Below the pieces are notes generated by a model. That model saw only the letters and a list, made by a program, of their open reading frames with translations, made no database searches and was not told the DNA's origin. Below are positions 33,720 to 45,767 of a DNA stretch of 64,000 nucleotides, piece after piece. This DNA comes from Pegoplata infirma (Eukaryota > Arthropoda > Insecta > Diptera > Anthomyiidae), in NCBI GenBank assembly GCA_963921195.1, contig OY992539.1, positions 136,449,453 to 136,513,452 of the forward strand, in the 5' to 3' direction. The translations under genes were made by a program, and so were the position numbers. Position 1 is the stretch's first letter. Each line of letters starts with the position of its first letter.

Positions 33720-35055
33720 AATTTCCTGCATTCAGTGTTTTTTTGGGTTGAGTCCTAAATAAACAATTCACCATTTGCCACTGCTACATTGTTTTTCCTT
33801 TTACCACTGCTGCTGTTTTTGTCTCTACTTTGTGGCACACGGTATGAAATACACTCGAAATAAAAAACTCTGTCGAAAAATAAATAAATAAATTTCAATC
33901 AAACTTTTGAAATTTGTAATTAACTTTTCTGATACAATTATGACATGTTTGAAGTGACTGGTAGCACTTCACGTCAGCATTTAGACTCTAAGGTCGGCTC
34001 TGACACCTTGTGACAGTAATGGGGCTTACAGATTAGTCCCTGCCGTTAAACCTTTGAGGTCCATTTATGACAGGAGTGACCCCCAGCTCAAATCAACAAT
34101 TTTTTTTATGTGTCTGGAACTCCATCTAATATTTTTACAGCCTTAACTGAATTTTTGACTGTTCCGACAGACATTTAATTGTGAGTGTAATTACAGCCAA
34201 AGTGGTTTTTATATTTCTTCCAGTATTTGATATGATTTGAAATTCTTGCTTTCGTTTTGTTCATTTTGTATGACAGTTTTTTTTTCTCGAGTTTTTCATT
34301 ATTTTTAGTTTTGTCGTTTAACTGCATCCATATCCATTCCTAAAAACCGCATCTTAACGCATTTATGCTAAATAAACATTTACTGTCATGGCTTATTGAA
34401 TTGTCATCTAGACATTTTGTGTATATAAAGTATATTTTTATGTACATATTCACTTACATCGTACATATATGTAAGAACACTATGCTCGAAAAGTAACAAT
34501 ATATGTTAAGACTAGCTTACCATTCCGGTACTTCGTTACCGGTTACATTGAATGTATTGAATAGAAGGATCAGGATTACTCTACCGATTTAAAAAAAAAC
34601 TCCCTTTCATAGTCTTTGTTTTATTTACTTTTAGACGTTTAAGTCTTTCATAAAATAATATTTAAATGATTAATTTAAACAATAAAATTTGAATAACTTC
34701 GCTGGTACGTTATCATGTTCGTTCCAGTGAAAAAAGATGTTGACAATTTTCGAGCAATTTTATCGGGATTTTGGATTTTGATTGAATAAATATTTCAGTG
34801 AAAAAAGAATTTGGAAAAAAATAAGTTTGATTGAAAAACATATAGAGAGAACAAATATGGAGTAAAAAAAGTTAAATACGAAAAACTTAAGTAAAAAGTA
34901 TCATTCCATATTGTTCCCTGCTTTACTCCATTTCGTTCCCCGTTCTACTCCATTTCATTTCCAATTCCATCTCCTTTCGTTCCATGTAAATTTCATTCCA
35001 CTCCGTATAATAAGCGTTAAAGAAATAAAAATTTCTATTGTCTTTATCTTATAGA
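33720..35055. other. Mostly unique AT-rich DNA with a family A scrap
   Basis: No gene. A family A 3' fragment lies at 33969-34072 (separate entry). At 34905-35000 a pyrimidine-rich run repeats 'ttccattcc'/'tttcgttcc' variants. The rest shows nothing recognisable. Confidence 0.5.
33969..34072 (-). pseudogene. Family A retrotransposon scrap (copy A4)
   Basis: The phrases 'cacgtcagcatttagactct', 'tgacagtaatggggctt' and 'ttagtccctgccgttaaacc' match, in order, the 3' end of family A at 56333-56425. Only about 100 bases remain, clearly more diverged than the other copies. Confidence 0.6.
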
Positions 35056-35057
35056 TA

Positions 35058-35576
35058 CACTCAGAAAATTATGTAAGTTACTACATGTTAGTTATTTGTA
35101 TATTTTACAGTAGTTAGTTGTTTTCAACTACAAAGTCAGTTGTTTTTGTATGAAAAATATGAAACAACTATTTCTGTTAGTTATTTTAAGTCGATTTTTT
35201 GATCAACTAACAAAAAAGTACTGTGATGTAGTAACAGTTATTTAAAGTAGTTAATTTAATTTTTTTTTGTCTCTGAAAAATTTTCAAACTTTTTTTCCAA
35301 AAAATAAATTTTTGTTTTTTTATTTTTCACAACTTAAAAAAAAGAAAACTTGGAAAAAATTTGGTCTTCAATTTTTTTTTCTGAAAATTAAAAAAAAAAA
35401 AAGTTATATTTTGATTATTCTATTTTTACTACATAAGTCAGTTGTTTTTTATTAGTTAAAATAACTAACATTGTTAGTTGATTTAACTGAAAAAGTAGTT
35501 GACCCCAAAACAACTTACAAAGTAGTTATTTTAACTGACATTTTCAGTTGATTTTACTAACATAATTTTTTGAGTG
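35058..35576. mobile_element. 519-bp CACTCAGAAAATTATG-type MITE
   Basis: Left end CACTCAGAAAATTATGTAAG; right end inverted (taacataattttttgagtg). TA flanks both sides. The interior is full of 'agttattttaactaac' words. Two partial left ends of a close relative are at 46811 and 46942 (CACTAAGAAAATTATGTCAT). No transposase. Confidence 0.82.
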
Positions 35577-35578
35577 TA

Positions 35579-36059
35579 TGAAAAGTGCCATTTTACACCA
35601 CTTGTACCAGGTACCCCTTTTTACCCTAAAACTTTAAATTTTTAAATATATATTTCTCTTGGCTGTTATATCTGGGGCTTTTTATTTAAGGTCATTATTA
35701 TAGGAACAAAAAAAGCACCAAAAGTACATTTTCTTACCCCCGTTAGAGACGGAATTTCCTAAAAGTATCTCATCCAGAATGTTTTTTTCTTCACCGAAAA
35801 ATCCTGCATTCCATATTTCAATTTGCTAGTATTGTTGTTTTAGCAAATATTAAAAGTACAAAAAGGATTTTACATTCCTAATTTTAAGTTTCTAGAACCA
35901 TTACGTCCAAAATATCAAAAGTACGGAAAATACACTTTTTTAGCTATTTTAACCCAAAATGTATTTTTCACAGAATTTTTTTCTTACCGAACATTACAGA
36001 TTTTAAGATTCTAGGACTATTTTTTCAGGAAATATAAAAAGTACCAAAAAGTATACTTT
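35579..36059. other. Spaced 'aaaagtac' repeats leading into the 16-bp satellite
   Basis: Phrases such as 'aaaagtaccaaaaagtatac', 'aatattaaaagtacaaaaag' and 'atcaaaagtacggaaaatac' recur about every 110-120 bases. They contain the AAAAGTACC word that is the core of the adjacent satellite, so this is the likely seed from which the array grew. No gene. Confidence 0.5.
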
Positions 36060-37070
36060 CGGTACTTTTTATAAAAGGCAATTTTTATAAAAGGTACTTT
36101 TTATAAAAGGTACTTTTTATAAAAGGTACTTTTTATAAAAGGTACTTTTTATAAAAGGTACTTTTTATAAAAGGTACTTTTTATAAAAGGTACTTTTTAT
36201 AAAAAGTACTTTTTAAAAAGTTACTTTTTATTAAAGGTACTTTTAATATAAGGTACTTTATATAAAAGGTGCTTTTTATTAAAGGTACTTTTTACAAAAG
36301 GTACTTTTTATAAAAGGTACTTTTTATAAAAGGTGCTTTTTAAACAGTTACTTTTTATTAAAGGTACTTTTTATAAAAGGTACTTTTTATAAAAGGTACT
36401 TTTTATAAAAGGTACTTTTTATAAAAGGTACTTTTTATAAAAGGTACTTTTTATAAAAGATACTTTTTATAAGAGGTACTTTTTATAAAAGATACTTTTT
36501 ATAAAAGGTGCTTTTTATAAAAGGTAATTTTAATAAAAGGTACTTTTTATAAAAGGTACTTTTTATAAAAGGTACTTTTTATAAAAGGTACTTTTTATAA
36601 AAGGTACTTTTTATAAAAGGTACTTTTTATAAAAGGTACTTTTTATAAAAGGTACTTTTTATAAAAGGTACTTTTTATAAAAGGTACTTTTTATAAAAGG
36701 TACTTTTTATAAAAGGTACTTTTTATATTTGGTAATTTTATAGAAAAGTTTGTACTTTTTATAAAAGGTATTTTTATGAAAAGTACTTTTTATAAATGGT
36801 ACTTTTTGTAAGGGGTACTTTTTGTAGGTGGTACTTTTTATAAGAGGTACTTTTTATAAAAGGTACTTTTTATAAAAGGTACTTTTTACAAAAGGTACTT
36901 TTTACAAAAGGTTCTTTTTATAAAAGTTACTTTTTATAAAAGGTACTTTTTATAAAAAGGTACTTTTTGAAACCAGTTTATAAAAGGTACTTTTTATAAA
37001 AGGTACTTTTTATAAAAAGGAACTTTTTGAAACCTGTTTATAAAAGGTACTTTTTATAAAAGGTACTGTT
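36060..37070 (+). repeat. 16-bp satellite array, about 62 units
   Basis: The unit is AAAAGGTACTTTTTAT. Most units are exact; variants cluster near 36190-36360 and 36720-37020. Its core AAAAGGTACTTTT is an imperfect palindrome around GTAC, so single strands can pair within and between units. A few inverted units follow at 37078-37120. Non-coding. Confidence 0.95.
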
Positions 37071-37154
37071 CAAACACCTTTTATTAAAAGTACCTTTTAT
37101 AAAAATTACCTTTTATACCTCTATATTCCTTAAATAATGGCCCTAGAAACTTGA

Positions 37155-37510
37155 AATTTTTCACATAATGTCTCTGATTCTGAGAAATTTTTCTTACTGA
37201 AAAAGTTTCAGATATTTCTCAGATTCTGAGAACTTTTTCATATAGAAAAATTTTCAGATTCTGAGACATTTTTAATATAGAAAAATTTTTTAGATTCTGA
37301 GACATTTTTCATAGAGAAAGTTTTACATTCTGAGACATTTTTCATATAGAAAAAGTCTCAGATTCTAAGATATTTTTCATATACATAGAAAAAATCTTAG
37401 ATTCTGTTACATTTTTCTTATAGGAAAAGTCTCAGATTTTAAGACATTTTTCATATAGAAACACTTTCAGTTTCTAAAACATTTTCCTATTGAAAAGAAA
37501 ATGTCTCCAT
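37155..37510. repeat. Second block of the 35-bp palindromic repeat
   Basis: About ten degenerate units of the TCTCAGATTCTGAGACA / 'tttttcatatagaaaaa' type found at 29440-31460. It directly follows the 16-bp array. The shared unit at two places 6 kb apart points to a common mobile source. Confidence 0.75.
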
Positions 37511-37539
37511 ACTGTTAATTAAGATATTGCTTAATTTTA

Positions 37540-37750
37540 CACTAAAAAAAAACTTGTCAAATTACAAGAAAAAGTTCCGTAATCCCATTTAACCAATATT
37601 TGACAATTTTCCTTGTTTCGATTTGTGTAGTTTTTTCGTAAATGTGTTGTTAAGTCACGAGAATCAAAAAGTTGTAAATTTACAATTTTATTGGTAAAAA
37701 ATTTGTAAAATTACAATTTAGCTCTTAATTTTTACTAGAAATTCTCGTAA
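37540..37750. mobile_element. Truncated MITE left end
   Basis: Starts TA-CACTAAAAAAAAACTTGTC and continues with 'ccgtaatcccatttaaccaa', a relative of 38075-38842 and 38994-39260. No matching right end is present. Confidence 0.5.
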
Positions 37751-38074
37751 AATAGAAGGCAGCACAAAATCTAGTCACGAAAAGTTCTTGAAATTTTTTA
37801 AAACGAATAATGTGATAAGTTGCAGATCTAATCTAAATTTTTTCTTATTTTGAACTTAGAATTTGTTGCAACAGGAAACTGCCAAAAAAAAATATCCTGA
37901 ATACTTTCCAAGTATAGTGTATACTTTTGTATATAGAGTACGTTTGTATTTAATTTTAACAGTCTTTTTGTCACCATCCGACATCTATCATCACTACAGC
38001 TACTTTTGCTTTACATGATGCTAAAATTTAACAAACCATTTCCATTTGTAAATATGAGTTTATAGATATCTATA

Positions 38075-38842
38075 CACTCAAAAAAATTAACTGGTAAAAC
38101 GCCTGGTAAAATGCCTTGTAATCCCGTTCTACCAATATTTAACAATTTTCCTTGTTTTTTAACAAAAAATCTTGTACTTTGCTCAAACGAGAACTACAGT
38201 TTTATTGGTAATTTAACAAGTTTATTTTCGTAATTGTATTCTACCACTTTAAAAGGTTATTTTACAAAAAAAAAACTGTAATTTTACAACAAAGTTTTTA
38301 TTACGAGGATTCTAGTTGAATTACAAAAAAAAAACGTTATATTACAAAAATTATGTTATACGACGATTTATGTTGTTTAACAAAAAAACTATTTTTTTTG
38401 TATTTTTTTTTTATTGAAAAATATTTAAAAAAAAAGTTGACAAAATTTTGAAAAATTTATTACGAGGATTAATTTGAGGAGGAGTAGTTAATTTACAAAA
38501 AAAAAACAGTTATTTTACAAAAAATGATTTTATTACAAGGATTTATGTTGTTAACAATTTTTTTTTTTGTAAATTTACCATTTTGTTTTGTAAATTTACC
38601 ATTTTTTTAAACATATTTACCATTTTTTCTTGTAAGTTTGCCATTTTTTTTTTGTATTTTTCCGTTTTTAAAACAATATTTTTACCAATAAAATTGGTTA
38701 TTTAACCAATTTTTGGTGCATTCAAAATTACGAGGAAATCCTCGTAATTTTACGAGAATTTTACCTACGTCATATTTTACGAGAATAGCCTCGTAAAATC
38801 ACGAGATTTATTGGTAACTTTACAAGTTTTTTTTTTTGAGTG
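38075..38842. mobile_element. 768-bp CACTCAAA-type MITE (copy of 19682-20434)
   Basis: CACTCAAAAAAATTAACTGG at the left, TTTTTTTTTGAGTG at the right, TA on both sides. Nearly identical to the nested copy at 19682-20434. Contains 'tacgaggaaatcctcgtaat', a self-complementary stretch. Non-coding. Confidence 0.88.
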
Positions 38843-38847
38843 TAGTA

Positions 38848-39364
38848 CACTGTATATAAGAGTGGGCTGAAATCTACAAGTTACTGTAGACGAAAGTTTT
38901 CTTATAAAATGTTAATGCCTGAAACTGTTCAATGTGTCGCACTTGGATCAGGTGAATAGAGTTATCCATACTTTTCAGAGCCCCCTTTTACATACACACA
39001 AAAAAAAACTTTGTCAAATTACTAGAAAAAGTCTCGTAATCCCATTTTACCAATATTTGAAAAAAAAATCTTGTAACATTACTAGGAATTCTCGTAAAGT
39101 AGGAGATAGCAAAAAATCTAGTAAAATCGTGGCAAAAAATTTGTAAATTTATATTTTTTTTTTTTTGGTAAAAACCTTGTAAAATTACAAAATTATTGGT
39201 AAAAAGCTTGTAAAATTACTTGGAATTTTTCTCAAATAGGAGGTAGCAAACAAAAAAAAAGTATTTCACAGCCAATAAATAACACAGTTGTTTAAATTTT
39301 ATATGATAATTTTTTAATAACAAAAATCCAAAAATTTGGATTTTCATCCCACTCTATATACACG
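38848..39364. mobile_element. 517-bp MITE with CACTGTATATAAGAGTGGG end
   Basis: The left end CACTGTATATAAGAGTGGG and right end CCCACTCTATATACACG are inverted with a few differences, and TA lies on both sides. It abuts the preceding MITE almost directly. Inside, 38994-39260 resembles a truncated CACTCAAA-type element (aaactttgtcaaattacta ... 'cgtaatcccattttaccaat'). Confidence 0.65.
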
Positions 39365-39366
39365 TA

Positions 39367-39593
39367 TGTACTTACTCGTAAAGTACTTACTTTAATATTC
39401 AATTCAATGGTGCGTGGTTGTGTTAATTCATCTGCATGGTTGAAGTGGTTTCAATATCATTCCGCTTCGTTTGGTTATTTACTGAACATTTGAAAATTAA
39501 ATAAGTAACTTTAAAAAAAGACTGCACGGAGATAGACAGACGTACGGCATTTACGATAAAGATTTCGTATATTTATGGCATATTAATTCACAT
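39367..39593. other. Short stretch without recognised features
   Basis: No repeat ends or coding signal seen between the MITE and the giant palindrome. Confidence 0.4.
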
Positions 39594-41266
39594 ACATATG
39601 AGGCATTCCACACCAAATGTCCAGCGAAAAAAAACACGTGTCGCACGAATTTCTGAATAGGTTGTATGGATAGCTCTATATGGAACTAAGAAAATTGCGT
39701 TTTTGGTTTTTCAATTTTTCAAAAACTGGGCTGAGGAGGCGTGGTCAAATATTGGAAAAATGGTCAAATTTGTGTCGAGTTGCCTTGATTAAATATTTAT
39801 CACATTAAAACGGAATGCACCACAATCTCAAAAATTTACATTCTTATATAGTTTTGTATGGGCTATCGATTAAATTTTTTTTTTTGGAAAATTTTCAGAA
39901 CCCGTTCTGAAATTTTCCATTTTTTAAAAAAGTCAATTTATCAAAAATCCGGCCACTTTTTTTTTTTTTTTAAATTTTTTTTTTTAAAGTTTAGATGTTT
40001 GTCCATCCACACAAAAAAATTCAGAAACACGTTCGGCGTTTTTTTCGAGAAAATCGCATTTGAATATTGAATTTCACGACAATTTTGGAATTTCCTTGTA
40101 TTTTCTTGTTAAAACATGGCGTATGAGTAACAAATTTTTGCGAAACCAACGAGTTGATCCAATTTTAATTATTTCTTCATGTGTGGTGCAATATAGAGAT
40201 GGGCGTGAGTGCGATTTGACCCACGCAAGATTTGACCCACGCAATTAAAGTCACTGACGACTCGTTATTATTTTTAGTTTACTTGTGCAATCACGTGAGT
40301 CAATTTACTGTTACTCACGCAGTTTTTGATTACGCTCACGGTTGTTCACTCACGCTGATGATGAATTTACAAAAATAATAAAAACAACAAATTTTCTATG
40401 AAAAAATCCCTGAAAACGAAAACTCAAAAAAACAGTAAAATTCCAAAAAAAAAATAGTTAAAAATCACAAAAACTTACTTAAGAAAAATTTTAAGCATTC
40501 ACTCATCTCGCAAAAATTGGACTTCATAGTCACTCACGAAATGTTCTACTAACGCTACCTCTTTAATGTCGTGAATAGCTTAGTACGTGACTCGCGAGTC
40601 ATTTTTTTCAAATGTTGAACGTTAAAGGATATGTACCTATAATGTAGTGTCCGATTTATTGCTCCCGCTTAAATGTGCTTATCCAAAATATTAAATAAAT
40701 CAGAAGGATATTGATGCATTTACATAAAAAAACTTTTATAAACGCACATCAAGTGGTCTGTCTGTCTGTATGTATGTCTATCTGTCTGGCTGTATGTATG
40801 TCTGCTTGTATGTCTGATAAACAAAACCCCGCTTAAATGCGTAAGACTGGTAAAAGAGTTTCATACAAAGTTCACTGAAATATCAAAACTAAAATGAACT
40901 GAAATATCACCACTAAAATGAGTTCCCCGCTTTATTGATTCACTTGCGGAAGCATAAATAACAATAAACAAATTCAAAAACTTAAGATCACTAGATTAAC
41001 ATTTATATGCATCAATATTCTTTTGATTTATCTTATATTTTGGATAAGCGCATTAAAGCGGGAGCAATAAATCGGAGACTACATTGTAGGTACATATCCT
41101 TTAACGTTCAACATTTGAAAAAATTGACTCGCGGGTCACGTACTAAGCTATTTTTAATTAAACCCTCACTTAGTTTTCACTTAACAAACTTGAGTTATGC
41201 GTTAGTGTCATTCTTGCCTGAATCACGCAAAAACGTTACCAAAGACCTTTCCTATTTATACTCTAT

Positions 41267-41670
41267 TAGAGATGGTTGACTCACTTGCGAATCACACGTG
41301 AGTAAAAACTAAATCACTCACGATATTAAAGAGGTAGCGTGAGTAGAAAAACATTTCGTGAGTGATTAGGAAGTCCAATTTTTGCGATGTGATTTTTAAC
41401 TTTTTTTTTTATTCTTACTGTTTTTTTTTTGAGTTTCCGTTTTCAGTGCTTTGTTTTCATAGAAAATTTGTTGTTTTTATTATTTTTGTAAAATCATCAT
41501 CAATGTGAGTGAACAACCGTGAGCGTAATCAAAAATTGCGTGAGCGTGAGTAACAGTAAATTGACTCACGTGATTGCACAAGTAAACTAAAAATAATAAC
41601 GAGTCGTCAGTGACTTTAATTGCGTGGGTCAAATCTTGCGTGGGTCAAATCGCATTCACGCCCATCTCTA
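41267..41670. mobile_element. 404-bp hAT-like segment with TAGAGATGG ends inside the foldback arm
   Basis: Starts TAGAGATGGTTGACTCAC and ends CGCCCATCTCTA. The interior is rich in 'tcacgtgagt' and 'gtgagtga' words, as in 49358-50388. The left arm holds the mirror-image part starting at 40194 (TAGAGATGGGCGTGAG), but lacks the other end. So the element was present before, or during, formation of the palindrome. Confidence 0.6.
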
Positions 41671-41866
41671 TATTGCACCACACATGAACAAATAATTAAA
41701 ATGGGATCAACTCGTTGGTTTCGCAAAAATTTGTTACTCATACGCCATGTTTTAACAAGAAAATACAAGGAAATTCCAAAATTGTCGTGAAATTCAATAT
41801 TCAAATGTGATTTTCTCGAAAAAAAACGCCGAACGTGTTTCTGAATTTTTTTGTGTGGATGGACAA

Positions 41867-42300
41867 TAGGGATATAACCATTTGCATATTTTTGAAAATA
41901 TCAAAAAGAGCCTATCATAGTGAGAAAGTACATAGAAAATCAATAAGAAATGCGTCCTCTTTTTTTCGCGAATGTTAAAAAAGGTTCGGCACCGATCGCG
42001 ATGAAGTTTTTGCTAATATTTTTTTTTCAAATATTTATTCAACCCATGTTTCAAATGTTAAAAATCATACTGCTAATTTTTCTAGTTTTATTTTTGTTGT
42101 AAAACGACGAAAATCAAAATAACGTTGAAAGGGACGGATTCCCACCATAAAACATACAAAAATTAAAATTTGAGGTGTTTTAGAAATTGCAATCGGTGCC
42201 GAAGGTTTTTGGACCAAAATGACCCCGGATACCGTTTTTTGTTATCAGTATAACATTGCCCATACCGTTATGATAGGTTCTTATTTTGGTTATACCCCTA
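41867..42300. mobile_element. 434-bp hAT-like MITE in one arm of the giant foldback
   Basis: Ends TAGGGATATAACCA and TGGTTATACCCCTA are inverted. ATGGACAA is duplicated on both sides (41859-41866 and 42301-42308). The other arm has ATGGACAA once at the equivalent position (tttgtccatccac near 40000), which proves an insertion with an 8-bp duplication after the palindrome existed. Subterminal 'gagcctatcata' / 'tatgataggttc' are also inverted. Non-coding. Confidence 0.9.
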
Positions 42301-42714
42301 ATGGACAAACATCTAAACTTTAAAAAAAAAAATTTAAAAAAAAAAAAAAAAGTGGCCGGATTTTTGATAAATTGCCTTTTTTAAAAAATGGAAAATTTCA
42401 GAACGGGTTCTGAAAATTTTCCAAAAAAAAATTTTAATCGATAGTCCATACAAAACTATATAAGAATGTAAATTTTTGAGATTGTGGTGCATTCCGTTTT
42501 AATGTGATAAATATTTAATCAAGGCAACTCGACACAAATTTGACCATTTTTCCAATATTTGACCACGCCTCCTCAGCCCAGTTTTTGAAAATTTGAAAAA
42601 CCAAAAACGCAATTTTCTTAGTTCCATATAGGGCTATCCAAATAAACTATTCAGGAATTTACGGGACACATGTTTTTCTGTAGCGGGACATTTGGTGTGG
42701 AATGCCTCATATGT

Positions 42715-43299
42715 ACACATAAACCTTTTTAATGTTTGATGTATAATTTGTTTGAAAAAATATTTTATAAACATATTTAATATCCGCAAGAAGAACTTGA
42801 TAATTTCACAAAATGTCGCGGTAGGTGAAAATTTGTCTCAACTTCAAAAAAAAAAATAAGTAGAAAAGTTAAACTCGACTTTGCCGAATCTATGAATGCC
42901 TTTTTAAAAGATAGTATATTTTTAACGTGAAAAAAATTAACAATTTTGATTAGAAATATTTTATTTTGAGTAAAAAACTCTTGTTTTGTCATTTAAAAAA
43001 AAAAAATACTATTTTTTTTTAGTGTAAAACTTTTTTCGAGTGTAATGATTTTTTTACTGTAAAAATATTTCTAAGTGGATGCACGTACGTATGTACAAAA
43101 AATACTGACATTTTTGTAAAAAAAAACTAATTTTTTTTTGAGTGTAAAATTTTTTTTGAGTGTAAAATTTTTCTCCAGTGTAATTTTTAAGTTACCAATG
43201 CTTTTAAAACTAAACAAGTTTAAAAACCATTGCTTTAAAACTAAAGAAGTTTGAAAAGCATTGCTGAGTTACCACCAATGCGTTTAAACCTTGTTTACC
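42715..43299. other. AT-rich non-coding sequence
   Basis: Several isolated 'tttttgagtgtaaaa' words near 43010-43170 look like decayed MITE ends. No gene. Confidence 0.4.
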
Positions 43300-43995
43300 A
43301 CGTGGCATTTAAGATGAACCCAATCTGAAATTCGGGGTTTTGCTTATAACTTTTGAACCACTGGACCGATTTAGCGGAAATTCAATACCAAACAGACCTG
43401 GGAAACAGCAAAGATACACGCCACGTGTCAGCAGTCTCATTATTGTCTTTCGAAAGTTATCGTGTTTTTTATCTCGTAAATTCGCGAAAAACCGTTGCCG
43501 AAATTTACTCTTTTGCTCATAACTTTTGAACCACTGGACCGATTTGGCTAGATTACAATACCAACCTGACCAGGTAAATGGCCAACATATATGCCAAACT
43601 TCAGTACCCTCTGTAAAGTCTTTCAAAAGTTAGCGTGTTTTCTACGGACGGACTAGATCGACTTAAAATCGATCGAGGATCATGAATATATACACCCAAA
43701 AAAAAAACGTGGGTATTCAATACTAAAAATTTAACAAAATTTTAGTCCAAAAGGACCTAGTGCAGAAATTGGTAACTAATACTAAAATTTTTTACGAATA
43801 TTATTCAAAACCAGTAAAAATTACTAATTTTAGTACTTTCAAGATACTAAAGTTAGTAACTAATTAGTAGATTTTTGTACAACATCACTTACTAAACCTT
43901 TTACTGTAGAATTATTTTGAGTGTATACTTTATGGGGTCCTAGACCAATATTTCGATGTGTTACAAACGAAATGACAAACTTATACTTATATACC
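43300..43995 (+). repeat. Dispersed dipteran repeat, interrupted by a MITE
   Basis: Contains two copies of 'cataacttttgaaccactgg' (43345, 43517), then 'cgacttaaaatcgatcgagg', 'gaccaatatttcgatgtgtt' and a terminal hairpin 'accctctatcactggagggt'. The same succession occurs at 47920-48170 and, in part, at 45705-45767 and 46590-46790. The 43693-43923 MITE splits it. Such tails are common in fly repeats; I cannot assign the element class. Confidence 0.6.
43693..43923. mobile_element. 231-bp CACTCAAA-type MITE
   Basis: Left end CACCCAAAAAAAAAACGTGG, right end GAATTATTTTGAGTG, TA on both sides. It lies between 'catgaatata' and 'tactttatgggg', which are adjacent in the related repeat at 48090. Short interior of 'agtaactaattagt' words. 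Confidence 0.8.
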
Positions 43996-44186
43996 CTCTA
44001 TCACTGGAGGGTATAAAAAAAGCATTGAGTATAGGTGCTCCACTTTTAGAACCTGTTCTTTACAGTTTTGAAAACGTTTTTTGGGTTAACCGATAACCAC
44101 TAAATAAAGCGGTTTAAAACTAATCGGTTAAGTTGATCGCAAAAAAAACTTAGATGATTTTGGCCTTAAATTGTTATTTAAAAAAA

Positions 44187-45513
44187 CAGGCGCGGATCCA
44201 CGTTGGGAAAGGAAATTCCCCCCCCCCCCCAAACCGAATTCGGAAGAAAAAAAAATAAAAAAGGAAAAAAAAGAAAAAAAGAAAGGAAGGGAAAGGAAAG
44301 AAAAGAAAGGAAAAGAAAAGAAAAGAAAAGAAAAGAAAAGAAAAGAAAAGAAAAGAAAAGAAAAGAAAAGAAAAGAAAAGAAAAGAAGAGGAAAAAAGGA
44401 AATTGAAAAGGAAATATGTAATATAATACTAAAATTTTTCTAGAGAAAAAATGTAGCGGAATGTTAAAATTTTTCTATATTAAAAAATTAAAGAATTTTT
44501 TTCAAGGAAAAAATTGAGAATTTTTTAATTTGTCTATGTGGGTTAACCGAAACTAAAACTTTTCTTTATAACAAATACAAAAAATTTTAAAGGCGAAATA
44601 TTTGGGAATTTTTCTAGACGAAAATTTTTTTAATTTTTCTAAATGAAAAATTTGGGAATTTTTCTATAGAAAAAATTAAGAATTTTTTTATAGTAAAAAT
44701 CTTAAAATTTGGACAATTTTTATAGTAAAATCTAACAGTTTTTCTATAGGAAAAATCCGATGGTTTTTTATAGGAAAAATCTAAGAATTTTCTATATTAA
44801 AAATTTGACAATTCTTCTTTCTGGGTAAAAAAAAATAGAGGGAATGAAATCATGAGTGAGAATTTTATCTAGAATTTTCAAGAATCTCATAAGTTTTCTT
44901 CAGCAAAAATGTTTTTAAATCTAAAAATTTTTTACAGAAAAATGTAAAATTAAAATAAAATTTTTCTGTAGAAAAATAAGAAAATTTCAGGGAAAATTTG
45001 AGAATTTTTATACAAAAAATGCAATAGAACTTTGACTTTTCCTACACAAACTATTTTTAATAGCTTTTCTGTACCAAAATGCTTTAGAACTGCAGAATTT
45101 TTTATTGGGATAACGTCTCAGAGTCATAAACTTTCTCTTTAAGAAAATAACTCGGAAAATTTTCAAATCACAAAACTTTTTGTGAATAAACATATCTCAA
45201 ACCTGACTTATTTTTTATTAGAAAATTATGTCAGAATCTGGGTCTTTTGCTACCAGAAAAATGCTTTAGAACCCGAAAATTTCATGAAGAGACATTGTTC
45301 AAAATATCAAACATTATTAAAGTTTTTTTTTATTATAGGAATAAATTTTCAAAATTTGAAAATGTTTCTATAGAAAATATTATAATTAACACTAGTTGAA
45401 CACTAAAAACCCTAAGCCAGTGATTCAAATTCGACCTGAAATTCCCTGCAAAAAAAAAATGTTTGAGCAAAAAAAATGTTCCCTCCCTAACCCAAGAGCT
45501 GGTTCCGCGCCTA
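44187..45513. mobile_element. 1.3-kb hAT-like element with CAGGCGCGGATCCA end
   Basis: The left end CAGGCGCGGATCCA is inverted at the right end as TGGTTCCGCGCCTA. Flanks are A-runs on both sides, so an 8-bp duplication cannot be proven. The interior has a C-run, an (AAAAG)n microsatellite (44262-44398) and repeated 'tttttctatagaaaaa' words. The sequence next to the right end (45410-45512) appears inverted at 45768-45870, a second, incomplete element. The Lys/Glu-rich open stretch at 44171-44443 is microsatellite, not a gene. Confidence 0.65.
44262..44398 (+). repeat. (AAAAG)n microsatellite
   Basis: About 25 units of AAAAG with a few AAAGG variants; purine-only on the plus strand. It lies within the 44187-45513 element. 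Confidence 0.95.
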
Positions 45514-45767
45514 AAAAAAATTAATACTTACAATTATTATAACTTTTATGCATTCGCATTGAAAAGACACTATTTAAAAACAAGTAGAAAAGCTAAATTT
45601 GACTTGAATTTTTTTTGGATATAAAATTTGTTTTGGGTATATTTTTTTTTAAGTGTAAAAAATTTTTTAACACGTTAATTTGAGGTGAAATCAATCTAAA
45701 AATCACAGTTTTGCTCATAATTTTTGAACTACTCGACCGATTTTACTGAAATTCAATACAACGATAA

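Larger units (their letters stand above)
39594..42714. mobile_element. 3.1-kb giant foldback (arms over 1.1 kb)
   Basis: The left arm (39594-40715) starts ACATATGAGGCATTCCACAC. The right arm (41007-42714) is its reverse complement and ends 'gaatgcctcatatgt'. The arms are so alike that a 62-codon open stretch in each (40060-40248 plus, 41616-41804 minus) differs at one residue. The spacer (40716-41006) has a 'ctgtctgtatgtatgt' microsatellite. Differences between arms are an inserted MITE (41867-42300) and roughly 175 bases near 41100-41270 present only on the right. No transposase; no clear target duplication. Confidence 0.85.

Noticed and set aside
40060..41804. A 62-residue open frame present twice with one difference, as if a conserved protein
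   Set aside because: The two copies are simply the two arms of the giant palindrome. Conservation is due to arm identity, not to selection on a protein.
44171..44443. Lys/Glu-rich open frame resembling a basic nuclear protein
   Set aside because: It is an (AAAAG)n microsatellite, open in two overlapping frames, inside a hAT-like element.
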